A program made the position numbers and the translations under genes. DNA of 64,000 nt. It comes from Subtercola endophyticus (GTDB lineage: Bacteria > Actinomycetota > Actinomycetes > Actinomycetales > Microbacteriaceae). A model generated the notes under the pieces. That model made no database searches and was not told where the DNA came from. It saw nothing but the letters and a program-made list of their open reading frames with translations. Positions 52,204-60,843 of this stretch are shown one piece after another (the stretch's first letter is position 1; each line of letters opens with the position of its first letter). The stretch is from contig NZ_CP087997.1 in NCBI RefSeq assembly GCF_021044565.1, positions 2,356,001 through 2,420,000 on the forward strand, in the 5' to 3' direction.

Positions 52204-52641
52204 ATGGGGAAGAAACTGGTGCTGTTGTCTGCATCCGCAATCATATTCGTAACCGCAATGACGGGGTGTGCGGCCAAGACAACCATCTCCGAAGCGAAAG
52301 CAGAACCTGCGCCGGTTGTCACGACGGCTGCAGTCGACCCGGCCGCAAAGAAGGCGTGCCAGGATTACGGTGCGCTCGTGACACGTGCCAACCTCGCTTT
52401 CGCGAGCAATGCGGCTCCGACCAAAGACTTAGCTGAAGCGTTCGTGCGCGGCATCGGCGATCTTGCCCGGTCAGAGAATGGCGAAGCGTCCACCGCCCTG
52501 TACAACTATTTCGTCGCGATCGGAAATGCCGTCTCGAAGGGCAACGCGAATGCACCTGAGGTAAATTCCGCATACTCGGCACTCGAAAGCATTTGCACGG
52601 TGGCCGGAGTTCAGCTTCCGGCCCTGCAGCCGTCAAATTAG
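52204..52641 (+). CDS. Small lipoprotein
   Basis: This 145-aa protein has a signal peptide with lipobox FVTAMTGCAAK (Cys near 22). An Ala/Pro linker and a helical domain with two Cys (KKACQDYGALV, LESICTVAG) follow. No family is recognised. It is monocistronic just right of the IS, so the IS may separate it from its original neighbours. Confidence 0.65.
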   Translation: MGKKLVLLSASAIIFVTAMTGCAAKTTISEAKAEPAPVVTTAAVDPAAKKACQDYGALVTRANLAFASNAAPTKDLAEAFVRGIGDLARSENGEASTALYNYFVAIGNAVSKGNANAPEVNSAYSALESICTVAGVQLPALQPSN

Positions 52642-52799
52642 TCAGCTCCGGCACCTCAACCCTTCGTTCGACCATCAGCCGATCTCAATGGCGCCCGCAA
52701 AGTCGGACGAGAACAGCGAGGAGCACAACAGGCGCCTTTTCTGAAGACTTCTCATTGATGCGGAGAGTGTAGCCGAGATTTACTCGGTTACGGAAGGGG

Positions 52800-53114
52800 C
52801 TAACGCGGGTGAGACTGGCGTGCACTGACTGCGTTCGCCCACACCCACGCTAAGTTGATCTGACCTGACCGATCAGTCCAGCGAACGCGAACCGCTTTAC
52901 CGTCGCCCGCAATGGCAATGACCTCCACGTCCGCCTCGATCGTTGCTTCGTGAAAGCGAATCCAAGCGCGCCCAGCGACGGGCTGTTCGAGCTCTCGGAT
53001 TGGATTGCGGTCAGGATCAACCTCAGACTTGGTCAGACCGATCGGCTTGGGCCGGAGAAGGCTCTCATTGATTTGTCCCTCAATTCCGCCACCGTATCGT
53101 CGATTTTCACCCAT
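52800..53114 (-). CDS. Hypothetical protein
   Basis: This 104-aa protein contains RAWIRFHEATIEADVEVIAIAGDGKAVRVRWTDRSG and ends with NLAWVWANAVSAR. This reads as a small beta-barrel (SH3-like) domain, but I recognise no family. It is isolated, with 150-nt gaps on either side. Confidence 0.5.
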   Translation of the reverse strand: MGENRRYGGGIEGQINESLLRPKPIGLTKSEVDPDRNPIRELEQPVAGRAWIRFHEATIEADVEVIAIAGDGKAVRVRWTDRSGQINLAWVWANAVSARQSHPR

Positions 53115-53229
53115 GCCTCATTAGATCATTAACTCGAACATACATTCGATAGTTCGAGACAGATCTGATGCACCGGACTGATGCGCAGGAGCGTTCCTTC
53201 GCTACAAAGCGCTTGGCGCACGGCCAATG

Positions 53230-53733
53230 ATTGTCGGCGCCGCTTGGGCTGATCGATCAGACGAGTATTCCCTCAATTCGCACTTCGACGAGCATCAAGG
53301 CCGTCATCGCACCGCCGACAAACGACGCCTGGAGGCCTGTGCCCGAAGAAGACAGTGCGCTGATTCGTTCCTTTTCTTCGACTCGTTTTCATCCGTTCCG
53401 ATTTACTTCATCAGTGGACCTTGATGGAGTCGATGGGAATTCGCCATTCTCGTCGACGCGAAGGCCGGCGCCACATCGGGAAAGGGAACCGCAGATTCGT
53501 CCGGCCCGGGAACCGTGTCCGGCTATGCGCGATTGAACGTCTCCACGGCCATCAGCGCCGCGTACACCAGCTGCACTGACACCGGGACGATCATTTTGAC
53601 GAAAGCGGTCAAAGGTGCCGCGACTTCGGCTGCGACCGCACCTTCAGTTGATGACCTACGAACGCTCGCAGCTTATTACGTCTCGAACGAAGCTGGGCTC
53701 GAGGCGGCCGGCCAGCTGATCTCAGCGGGCTAG
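53230..53733 (+). pseudogene. Decayed secreted-protein gene
   Basis: The 3' part (from about 53440) reads GTADSSGPGTVSGYARLNVSTAISAAYTSC, then DDLRTLAAYYVSNEAGLEAA and stop at 53733, in one frame. Upstream pieces that look coding are in another frame, and there is no start with a ribosome site. A short intact ORF of 72 aa begins at ATG 53515 but lacks its N-terminus. Probably a relic. Confidence 0.35.
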
Positions 53734-53738
53734 ATTCG

Positions 53739-54398
53739 TCACTTACTCTTCACGGTATCGGCCAGAAACTGAATATCTTTAGAGATTCGGTCGAGTGGTT
53801 CAGCTCGGGCCCAGGCCAGTTGCCATGCGCGGAGATCGAGCACGAAGGATTCGTGAAATCGAGACTCCCCAGAAATATCCGTATAGCGGACGTCAACTGT
53901 GTGCTGCTTTGCAACCGCATCATCTTCGAACGCATCGGCGCCATTAGCGAGGTGGTATACGACCGGACGCGCAGAATCGATCATTGCGATTTCGCCTGTG
54001 CCGTTCATAATACGATTTACGAAATCGAGGGCGCGCATGACGTCTGTGTCATCTGCGTCGTTGCCGGCTGGTTCAAACGGCGGCGTGACCTGAAGCACAA
54101 TATTGCAGGCGGGTCTGACTCCGACATTCTTCACGATCACGCTCACCGATGAGGATCCGCCAAATTGCGGATTCCTTGAAGGATGACTCGTGAGAAGGTA
54201 ATCAACCACAATCACGGGCCTGACCAGGTTTCGGTTGGACGCCGTGATCTCGTCGTTTGATCGCGCAAGCTGACGATTCGAAACCGAAAGCTCTGTGAGT
54301 TGTTTGTATGCGACGACTACGGCCACCACCGCCACAACGACGCCCGCAGTCGCAGCCACCGCAGACACAGCCGCACTTGCGTTGTTGAGGTCGAACAA
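53739..54398 (-). CDS. Membrane-anchored hypothetical protein
   Basis: This 219-aa protein has one N-terminal membrane helix (VSAVAATAGVVVAVVAVVVAY), a coiled-coil stretch (LTELSVSNRQLARSNDEITASNRNL), and a cytoplasmic beta-sandwich-like domain (PVIVVDYLL, VSVIVKNVGVRPACNIVLQV). The same anchor-coil-domain plan is known from many uncharacterised actinobacterial proteins. Function unknown. Confidence 0.65.
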   Translation of the reverse strand: MFDLNNASAAVSAVAATAGVVVAVVAVVVAYKQLTELSVSNRQLARSNDEITASNRNLVRPVIVVDYLLTSHPSRNPQFGGSSSVSVIVKNVGVRPACNIVLQVTPPFEPAGNDADDTDVMRALDFVNRIMNGTGEIAMIDSARPVVYHLANGADAFEDDAVAKQHTVDVRYTDISGESRFHESFVLDLRAWQLAWARAEPLDRISKDIQFLADTVKSK

Positions 54399-54493
54399 AA
54401 TCGTTCCTTCCAGTTCAATATCCGTTGAGATGAACCTACGGGCAACGACTGACGGTGGCGCCTCTGGCGAGCAGCGGGCAGCTGACAGCTCGG

Positions 54494-55021
54494 TCAGCCA
54501 TTGATGGGCTCACCGTTGATCCGCAATACGGGCAGCCAGAGTGCGAACGACGTCCCGAGGGAATTGATGAGCCTGTCTCCCATGACGCAAATGGTCCGCT
54601 CCCAGGGATGCCCGAATGTACCTTCCCTCATATCAGGGCTGAGGAACGAGTAGTAGTCGCCGTCCGGATGGACTGTTGGGTAGCCGTTTATCGGATCGTC
54701 AGGAGGCTGGAGGCTTTCGACCGCGGGATTGAGCCAGTACGCACTGTGCTGCCAGTCGAGCACGAGCATCTCGCGAATGTCTGGCATCTCCCAGATGAAA
54801 CACCGTAGCGCTTCACTGTTGATTGCTTGGACGGCAGAGGCCAGTCTGGGTCGATCGACGATTCCGAAGAGGTCGAACGTGATGGACGGCGTGGGTTCTC
54901 GAATGCCTGGCCAATCGGCAGAACTGATGCCGGCTCGGAATTGAAACCTCTCATAAAATTGATCCCAAACCGCTTTGTACTCTGGGTCTTGAAGCGCACG
55001 CCATCCTGGTCGATTGTCCAC
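54494..55021 (-). CDS. DUF2716-family protein
   Basis: This 175-aa protein has WRALQDPEYKAVWDQFYERFQF, then WPGIREPTPSITFDL, and a C-terminal Asp/Trp-rich half (YPTVHPDGDYYSFLSPDMREGTFGHPWER). This matches the DUF2716 pattern in my memory. Family members occur in toxin-immunity loci of Gram-positive bacteria, so an immunity role is possible. It is downstream of the ApeA operon in the same direction (41-nt gap). Confidence 0.55.
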   Translation of the reverse strand: MDNRPGWRALQDPEYKAVWDQFYERFQFRAGISSADWPGIREPTPSITFDLFGIVDRPRLASAVQAINSEALRCFIWEMPDIREMLVLDWQHSAYWLNPAVESLQPPDDPINGYPTVHPDGDYYSFLSPDMREGTFGHPWERTICVMGDRLINSLGTSFALWLPVLRINGEPING

Positions 55022-55062
55022 ATCGCGATTCTACGGAGTCGTGCGACTTTCCCGATGGAGCG

Positions 55063-56544
55063 TCACGACTGCTTCCGTTGGCCACGTTTCCACCATGGCC
55101 GCGGTGCTGAGTTTGGAGAATCTCTGGGTGCGCTCGACTGTCCTCTGTCGACTTGCTCATGCGAGGCTTTCCCGGTCTCGGGTGTTCCGAAGGGGTCGAA
55201 CACCAGTGCCCTGAGGCCCGTCCAATCCTCATCACGCCATGTTTCAAATAACTGCAGAGAAGTGACGACCCCCTCGTTTTGAGCAGCCAAAAATCCTTCG
55301 CGTGAATAGGGCTCCCGAGTTCGGTCGAGCGGCTCCTTCTTGTGCTCATGGTTGAGGACAAGAACTCCGCCTTCGATAGGGGTCGCGTTGGGTAGGCCAG
55401 GCCATTCACGTAGATGGCGCAAAAGGTCGCCGTACAGGCGTTCGCCCGCATTCCCGCTCGTCGCCTTTACCTCCACGAGGCGAACGCGTCCCTGGTATGA
55501 GCAAAGCAAGTCGGCACTCGAAGTTTCACCGAGCGCCTCGTCGAGGTCGACCACATCGATCCCAGCCGCGCTGAACACGTTCGCGACAGCGGAGACCAGG
55601 CCAGCGCCAGTGCCATACAGCAGACCGTCACGAACCGTGGTCGCCGCATCACGGGCAACTAGAAGATTGAGCTCAGCGGTCGCCTTGGTGTCAACGTAGT
55701 GTCGTTCCACCTCGGCCAAATTTTCGAGCGAAGACCGCTCAGCATAAGTAAGCAGCTGATCAGGAACCGCATTGGTAGCCCGGGCTCGCACCAACGCGGC
55801 GGGGTTCATCGCCGGTAGACCTCGCACCACCAGCCAATTAAGAACGACAGTCCAGTCCACGTCGAATGGCACGATATAGCGGCGTTCTGAACCATCCGGA
55901 GACACCCAGGCCGCGACGACGGGTTCACCGAGACTCGTCTCGAGAATTGGTTCGAGCGAACCGACTGGCGGATTCACCTGGACTCCGTCATACGCGTGCC
56001 ACTCGCTACCCACGATTGAAAGGCTCGACCAGGACAGTAACGCCTCGTCGTTCAACAGTCTCAGCGCAAGGTCTCGATCGGCGGCAGTCAAACCGCTACT
56101 CATCAAGACTCGGGCACCGTTGCCAAGCCGTCTGCTCGCGATGCTGCAGCGATAGGCCCCCAGATCGACAGAGTCGTCGCTGGAGGCAAACATCGACGTG
56201 ACGTTCGACTTCGGGTCACTCTTTCCAATCGAGCTAAATACGATTGCCAATTCATCCCGCAATCGAGAACCCTCGAGGAACCGCTGAAACTCCTCAGGTC
56301 CTTGGCCGTGATAGACGCTTGGTTCGAGAGCCGCCACGCAGTCAGCGGTATCCGCCCCGATCCACTTCGGCTCGAGACCGATTGAAGACCAAGCAATGCT
56401 TGGCTGAGCGATAGACGGACGCACTTGGTCGCGAAGGTATGGCGCAGCATGATCACCATATTCAAGCTGTCGTGCTTCGATGTCGTTCCAGTGCTCTTGG
56501 TCGTGCGAACCGATCTGAACCGGAATCAAAATAGGGTTCGGCAT
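55063..56544 (-). CDS. PD-(D/E)XK nuclease-like protein of the ApeA operon
   Basis: This is a 493-aa protein. The N-terminal 330 aa are unrecognised. Residues 340-450 form a restriction-like fold: GLVSAVANVFSAAGIDVVDLDEALGE, ADLLCSYQGRVRLVEVKATSG (D...VEVKA catalytic set), then GGVLVLNHEHKKEP and PYSREGFLAAQ. It starts 1 nt after the stop of the small upstream gene and is thus in the operon with the HEPN protein. A DNA- or RNA-cutting partner is plausible. The C-terminus is basic (WKRGQRKQS). Confidence 0.65.
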   Translation of the reverse strand: MPNPILIPVQIGSHDQEHWNDIEARQLEYGDHAAPYLRDQVRPSIAQPSIAWSSIGLEPKWIGADTADCVAALEPSVYHGQGPEEFQRFLEGSRLRDELAIVFSSIGKSDPKSNVTSMFASSDDSVDLGAYRCSIASRRLGNGARVLMSSGLTAADRDLALRLLNDEALLSWSSLSIVGSEWHAYDGVQVNPPVGSLEPILETSLGEPVVAAWVSPDGSERRYIVPFDVDWTVVLNWLVVRGLPAMNPAALVRARATNAVPDQLLTYAERSSLENLAEVERHYVDTKATAELNLLVARDAATTVRDGLLYGTGAGLVSAVANVFSAAGIDVVDLDEALGETSSADLLCSYQGRVRLVEVKATSGNAGERLYGDLLRHLREWPGLPNATPIEGGVLVLNHEHKKEPLDRTREPYSREGFLAAQNEGVVTSLQLFETWRDEDWTGLRALVFDPFGTPETGKASHEQVDRGQSSAPRDSPNSAPRPWWKRGQRKQS

Positions 56545-56545
56545 C

Positions 56546-56680
56546 TCAAGCTTCCTCCGTGACAGTCGGCGAGAGAATCAGACTCCGCACGAACCTCATC
56601 GAGCCTTCGACCTGATCGTCGTCCGCTCGTGCCGAAACCCACGCCCCGACGCGGCGGATGTGCCTTCGCTTACTCTGCAT
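56546..56680 (-). CDS. Small ORF between apeA and the nuclease gene
   Basis: A 44-aa basic peptide starts at ATG 56680, inside the last codons of apeA (ATG CAG AGT AAG over the apeA GAG TAA). It ends 1 nt before the ATG of the next gene. This tight packing suggests it is translated. It has a basic N-terminus (QSKRRHIRRVGAWV) and no motif. It could be a coupling peptide. Confidence 0.5.
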   Translation of the reverse strand: MQSKRRHIRRVGAWVSARADDDQVEGSMRFVRSLILSPTVTEEA

Positions 56681-58139
56681 TTTCCTCCGGCTCACGATCA
56701 GGCCTTTTGGACACAAAATTGCCATTCTCGTCAATCACGAGATTGACGCCGTCGAAGCCTTGAAGGTGCTTCTTCATCGCCCAATCGTTGCCAAATCGCG
56801 CGACGAGCGATCCTTCGACGTCGACGCGGCGAAGCGCAACCATTCTGACTAACAACAGCAAGACATCGCTGATCAACATCATCTGAGTCGGGTCCGGTTG
56901 ATCCAACTCGGCATGCTTCACGGCGGTGTAGATCTGCCTGCAGGCGATCGACAATCCGATATTCGAAGTCGTCGCATCAGACCAATCAGCACCGCAGAGC
57001 GTAAGGGCTCTGAAGATGTAGGTGGCAAACGTTGGACTGGCTCGGTTCCCGTTCTTCGAATAGGTCGACTTTTCACCGTCAGCTCGCGGCGCCTCCTTCC
57101 CCCACGCGTCGAGGAAGATTCCAGTCGCCAGGATCACATCTTCAATGAAGGGTCTCGGCCTGCTGAGAACGGAGACGGTCGGGGATATGAGTCGCTCCCA
57201 TTCGCCGTCCCAGGCTTCACCCCAGCGCTGCAGCCCTTCTGGCCCGATCTCGGAAAGCCAGAATACCGGGTTTATGAAGTCACTATGCTGGTGCGTCGGA
57301 GTGACAAAGTCCTGGCTGGTTCGACGGGTCACGAATGGTCGACGAGGGAAGTACTTCTGCTCGAGTTCACCGGCTGGATTACTACGAAGCTCAGCGAAGT
57401 AGGCAGCCTTGCTCGTAATCGCATGCTCGCGGTAGGCGAGGCGAATTCCGAAGACGAGCGACATCAAGCTCTTCACCTTCCAGTGCTCAGTGAGGTGCTC
57501 ATCAGCGCTTCGCGGCTCTGGAAATTCGCTGATGAGCATCGTCGTTTGCGCGAGCGTTTGTGAGCGACCATGGTCCGCGCTCGAAGACAGCCAGCCCAGC
57601 TCGATGCGCATGCTCGCCCCGTTTTGCGGCCACCTTATTGGTTCGATATCTTCCCGGGTGGTGATCGCCACTCGACGAGCAAGGCCATTGTCGTACGCGA
57701 TGTGGTCAACCACGAGGTTGCGCGCTCCCCACCATTCGGCTAGGCCGTCAAAATGGCTCACGAAGTCGTCGAACAGTGCGGGCTCGTTGATCGCCGCGAG
57801 CGTCGGAGCGAGTACCGCCTCTGACGCAGCGAATCGCGCGCCCGAGACGCGGAAATTCTGAGAACGGTACGTGTTTCGAATCCTCGAAAGCGTGATGCTT
57901 CCCTCGAGCGACTCAAAGATGCACTGATCCGGTATGTGCGCCTCGCCCCTGAACCAAACCGACGGGTGATTGGAGTCATCGGAAAAGAACGAGCCCGTAG
58001 CCGCATCGCTCACTTCGAAGAACACACCCAAGTCAGCGTCGAACCGAAGCGTCGCGGCAGTGCGGTGCTGCTCGGCACCATCGAATGTGAGGAGCACGCC
58101 AGAATAGGTGGCATCTTGCTTGAACTCGTCGATGCTCAT
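56670..58139 (-). CDS. apeA: ApeA-like anti-phage HEPN protein
   Basis: From ATG 58139 this is 489 aa. The N-terminal 250 aa match the ApeA N-terminal domain (beta-rich; VLLTFDGAEQHRTAATLRF, IPDQCIFESLEGSITLSRIRN, WGARNLVVDHIAYD). The C-terminal HEPN domain includes RALTLCGADWS and IACRQIYTAVKHAELDQPD near residue 400, holding the conserved Arg and KH of the family. E. coli ApeA confers phage defence, and HEPN proteins usually cut RNA. The upstream 41-codon extension was rejected because it covers the end of the preceding gene. It is second in a four-gene operon. Confidence 0.7.
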   Translation of the reverse strand: MSIDEFKQDATYSGVLLTFDGAEQHRTAATLRFDADLGVFFEVSDAATGSFFSDDSNHPSVWFRGEAHIPDQCIFESLEGSITLSRIRNTYRSQNFRVSGARFAASEAVLAPTLAAINEPALFDDFVSHFDGLAEWWGARNLVVDHIAYDNGLARRVAITTREDIEPIRWPQNGASMRIELGWLSSSADHGRSQTLAQTTMLISEFPEPRSADEHLTEHWKVKSLMSLVFGIRLAYREHAITSKAAYFAELRSNPAGELEQKYFPRRPFVTRRTSQDFVTPTHQHSDFINPVFWLSEIGPEGLQRWGEAWDGEWERLISPTVSVLSRPRPFIEDVILATGIFLDAWGKEAPRADGEKSTYSKNGNRASPTFATYIFRALTLCGADWSDATTSNIGLSIACRQIYTAVKHAELDQPDPTQMMLISDVLLLLVRMVALRRVDVEGSLVARFGNDWAMKKHLQGFDGVNLVIDENGNFVSKRPDREPEENAE

Positions 58140-58141
58140 TG

Positions 58142-58423
58142 TCAGTTGCGGATTCGCAGTGTCGGCAACGCATCGACGATGGCAACAGTCTCGACACTCA
58201 CCGTGACGATGCGCTTGACCAGGTTCAAGATGTACTCTGGCTCGTCGTGCTCTGTCGCCCAATCATTTGGGTAATTCGCAATTCCCGAAATCTTGACTTG
58301 GTATCGCTCCAACATCCAGTCCGAGGCTAAGATCCTCGATTTGTCCAAGGCGCCCGGCCCCTTTTCGCGTGTGTCTCGCGCGATGTTGGTGTACTCATCC
58401 AACAGGTCATGGATTGTCGTCAA
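58142..58423 (-). CDS. Small protein upstream of apeA
   Basis: This 93-aa protein has a helical N-terminus (IHDLLDEYTNIARDT), KSRILASDWMLERYQVK in the middle and NLVKRIVTVSVETVAIVDALPTL at the end. It ends 2 nt before apeA, so it is the first gene of that operon. The size and place would fit an antitoxin or regulator of the HEPN protein, but it has no DNA-binding motif and this is inference. Confidence 0.55.
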   Translation of the reverse strand: MTTIHDLLDEYTNIARDTREKGPGALDKSRILASDWMLERYQVKISGIANYPNDWATEHDEPEYILNLVKRIVTVSVETVAIVDALPTLRIRN

Positions 58424-58561
58424 CGTTTCCCCAGTTCGACCGCATCAGCAAATGGACCATCTCGGATGTCCACTTCTCGATCAGGCTATTGCACGAGCGG
58501 AATCAGACGCTCCATTGAGGTCAACCTCGATCCGCGTAGGGGCTGTGAATGCCACGTCGCG

Positions 58562-59068
58562 CTAGAGCTCCGATACTTCGCTGACTTTGGTTCCGACCGA
58601 TCTGAACACCCACTCCTGCTCCTTTCGAGACTCCTCAAAGTGGGCAAGTAGACCTTCGCTCGCTGGGTCTGGACTCGCCATCCACAGCCGACCGTCAAGT
58701 CCTCGACTGCGGAGACGTTCCGCGAACCAAAGTGCCTGATCTTTTGATTCAGTCCAAGACCACCTCAAGCGAAGCCCGCGCGTAGCACCACGGTAAAGAG
58801 TGGGCACATGAGCCGGCCGCGCAACCCGGGTGCTGTCCTTCAGGAATCCAACTGTTTTAAACATCCAGAGCCAGTCCCGCTGTGTGAGCCGGTTTTGTGG
58901 GTGTTCGGCTCGCGTCCAGGCATCCTCAATACCTTTCGCGATCTCATCCAGGTCTACAAGACGTTCGAGCATGACGGCGTCCCAGAGAGCCCCCGGAAGT
59001 TCGTTTCGGCCGAGTGGTATCCCCGCCTGCCGGTGCCTACTCGCTTGCTCCCAGCTCAATCCGTCCAT
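58562..59068 (-). CDS. Possible ADP-ribosyltransferase-fold protein
   Basis: This 168-aa protein has three spaced motifs that match the R-S-E arrangement of ART folds: VPTLYRGATRG (Arg) near 88, LRWSWTESKDQALWFA (Ser-Thr) near 102, and RKEQEWVFR (E-x-E) near 150. Similar proteins of unknown function are common near mobile genes. A helical N-terminal region of 80 aa precedes. No partner is obvious; the ApeA operon begins 139 nt downstream in the same direction. Confidence 0.5.
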   Translation of the reverse strand: MDGLSWEQASRHRQAGIPLGRNELPGALWDAVMLERLVDLDEIAKGIEDAWTRAEHPQNRLTQRDWLWMFKTVGFLKDSTRVARPAHVPTLYRGATRGLRLRWSWTESKDQALWFAERLRSRGLDGRLWMASPDPASEGLLAHFEESRKEQEWVFRSVGTKVSEVSEL

Positions 59069-59222
59069 GTAGTCCCTGAGGTGTGGTCCGATTACTTGTC
59101 GATCCAGCCGTGACGAAAACCCGCACTCAGTTCCTTCTGAGGCATGAATTCTTCTCTCGACTGGGCGAATTCTTGTTTGCCAGTTCTCGAAACAAGAATC
59201 TGAGCTCGAGAACTTTTCGCGG

Positions 59223-59924
59223 TCAGATCATATTCACCGCGAAAGCAGCGGACTTGGCTCGGTCACCGCGAAAATCTTGATTCATCTGCAGCAGGTCGAG
59301 GCCTTCTCGCCGCGTGTGGAGGTAACCTCGCTCGTCGATAACAGCAACATCGATGTCGTCAGAAAAGACGAACCAGTAGTTCGAGTACCGCCGGCACAGC
59401 CGTGTTATCTCGGTCCCAAAATCCCGGCCTAGAATCGCGGCAAGGGCCGTTGGATACGGCGAGAAGTCGTACGGCTTTGGATCAGTTTCTAGTCCGTATC
59501 GTTCTGGGTCGGCATTCCGGACCGTCCATCTCGACTTATTTGTGCTCGACAGTGTCATCACTTTCTCGATCACATCGAAGGCCAAAGATCTTCGAGTAAG
59601 CATTTCACGCTGCCGAGTGCGTGCCCATCCGGTCATCTCGTCGATGTGGTCGACTACTAGACCGGGCGACTCATCGGTCAAGGTTTCGGCCCAGTCAACG
59701 ATCCCGAACGTGTTGGGGCCGGAGATGTCGATTCCGAGATTGCGACCGAGTGTCACCGAGTAGCCGTCGTCCCATTGGGCCTTGATCAAGAGTCCGTCGC
59801 CGATGACGGGATCTTCACATTGCTGCAGCCACAGCCATGGATGCCTCCGGACGAGTTCTGAACCTACTGACCACATCTGCGCATCGATGAATCGGTCCGC
59901 CAAAGCAAAGTCTTCAGCTCTCAA
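59223..59924 (-). CDS. Hypothetical protein coupled to the recombinase
   Basis: This 233-aa protein is acidic and Trp-rich at the N-terminus (AQMWSVGSELVRRHPWLWLQQ), with FSPYPTALAAILGRDFGTEI and NYWFVFSDDIDVAVIDERG in the C-terminal half. No family is recognised. Its ATG overlaps the stop of the serine recombinase gene by 4 nt, so both are translated from one message. It may be a cargo gene of the recombinase unit. Confidence 0.55.
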   Translation of the reverse strand: MRAEDFALADRFIDAQMWSVGSELVRRHPWLWLQQCEDPVIGDGLLIKAQWDDGYSVTLGRNLGIDISGPNTFGIVDWAETLTDESPGLVVDHIDEMTGWARTRQREMLTRRSLAFDVIEKVMTLSSTNKSRWTVRNADPERYGLETDPKPYDFSPYPTALAAILGRDFGTEITRLCRRYSNYWFVFSDDIDVAVIDERGYLHTRREGLDLLQMNQDFRGDRAKSAAFAVNMI

Positions 59925-60520
59925 ACGACCACCTTGTCTTTCACGTTCTTGTCCGGGTTGCGTCGCGCCTCGCCGAGATGCCTATAAACGGTCGCTACTC
60001 CCACGCCCAACATCTTGGCTATCTCAGCGACAGTGTGCTCGCCCGTTTCGTACAGCACACGGGCAGACTTTGTTTTCGATGCATTCATCACGGATGGTCG
60101 GCCGCCGACTTTACCTTGTTCGCGCGCCGCGGTTAGCCCAGCTCGGGTGCGTTCAACGATCGTGTCGTGCTCTAGTTGATTGAACGCGGCCAAGACCGTC
60201 AGCATGGCTTGTCCGAACGGTCCCCGTGTGTCGAGTCCGTCCGTGAGCGAGCGGAAATCAATTCCCCGAGACTTCAATCCATCGAGGAGTTCGAGGACGT
60301 TCCTTGTACTGCGACCGAGGCGGTCCAGTTTCCAAACCACCAGCGAGTCGCCTTCGCGGAGATACGCCAACGCCGCATCGAGCTGAGGTCGACTCGCCAG
60401 CGTGCCACTCACTCCGTGATCCGCGAACATTTTGTCTATGCCCGCATCCTTCATTGCCTTCTGCTGGAGCGCCAGGCTCTGGTCAGCAGTTGACACCCGG
60501 ATGTACCCAATATTCGCCAT
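59921..60520 (-). CDS. Serine recombinase (resolvase/invertase family)
   Basis: From ATG 60520, after CGGAGTGG, this is 199 aa. The catalytic Ser is in IGYIRVSTADQ near residue 10, and the Arg cluster is in WKLDRLGRSTRN near 65-70. The long E helix is GQAMLTVLAAFNQLEHDTIVERTRAGL, and the C-terminal Hin-like HTH is YETGEHTVAEIAKMLGVGVATVYRHL. It could act on res or gix sites in the island; none was recognised beside it. Confidence 0.9.
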   Translation of the reverse strand: MANIGYIRVSTADQSLALQQKAMKDAGIDKMFADHGVSGTLASRPQLDAALAYLREGDSLVVWKLDRLGRSTRNVLELLDGLKSRGIDFRSLTDGLDTRGPFGQAMLTVLAAFNQLEHDTIVERTRAGLTAAREQGKVGGRPSVMNASKTKSARVLYETGEHTVAEIAKMLGVGVATVYRHLGEARRNPDKNVKDKVVV

Positions 60521-60526
60521 AACCAC

Positions 60527-60843
60527 TCCGCTCTATCAATACTCATCTATCTTAACACGTATTGGCTGATTGGTTTTGAGATGAGTTGTGATAGACAGAT
60601 TCGACCGGGTAAGACCGCGCAACTCGGCACAAGGACGTTCTCGTTAAAACCACCGTTATTGATTGCCTCTGGAGCGCGAGCAGCTGGCGAAATACTCGGT
60701 GTTCTCTTGGTGACCGAAGACATGTGATTCGACATGGCCAGGTCGTTCCCACACTCGCAAGTCCTTTCTTGAGTGATAAATAATCAACACGAGGGCTTCA
60801 TAGATCCATCGACTGACGCCACTCATGCTTAGAGCCGCATCCG
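60527..60843. other. Gap between recombinase and YobI-like gene
   Basis: AT-richer than its surroundings. It holds the likely promoter of the recombinase (TATCTTAACACG region near 60550) and no supported gene. Two overlapping minus-strand ORFs of 62-66 aa are judged to be chance. Confidence 0.45.
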
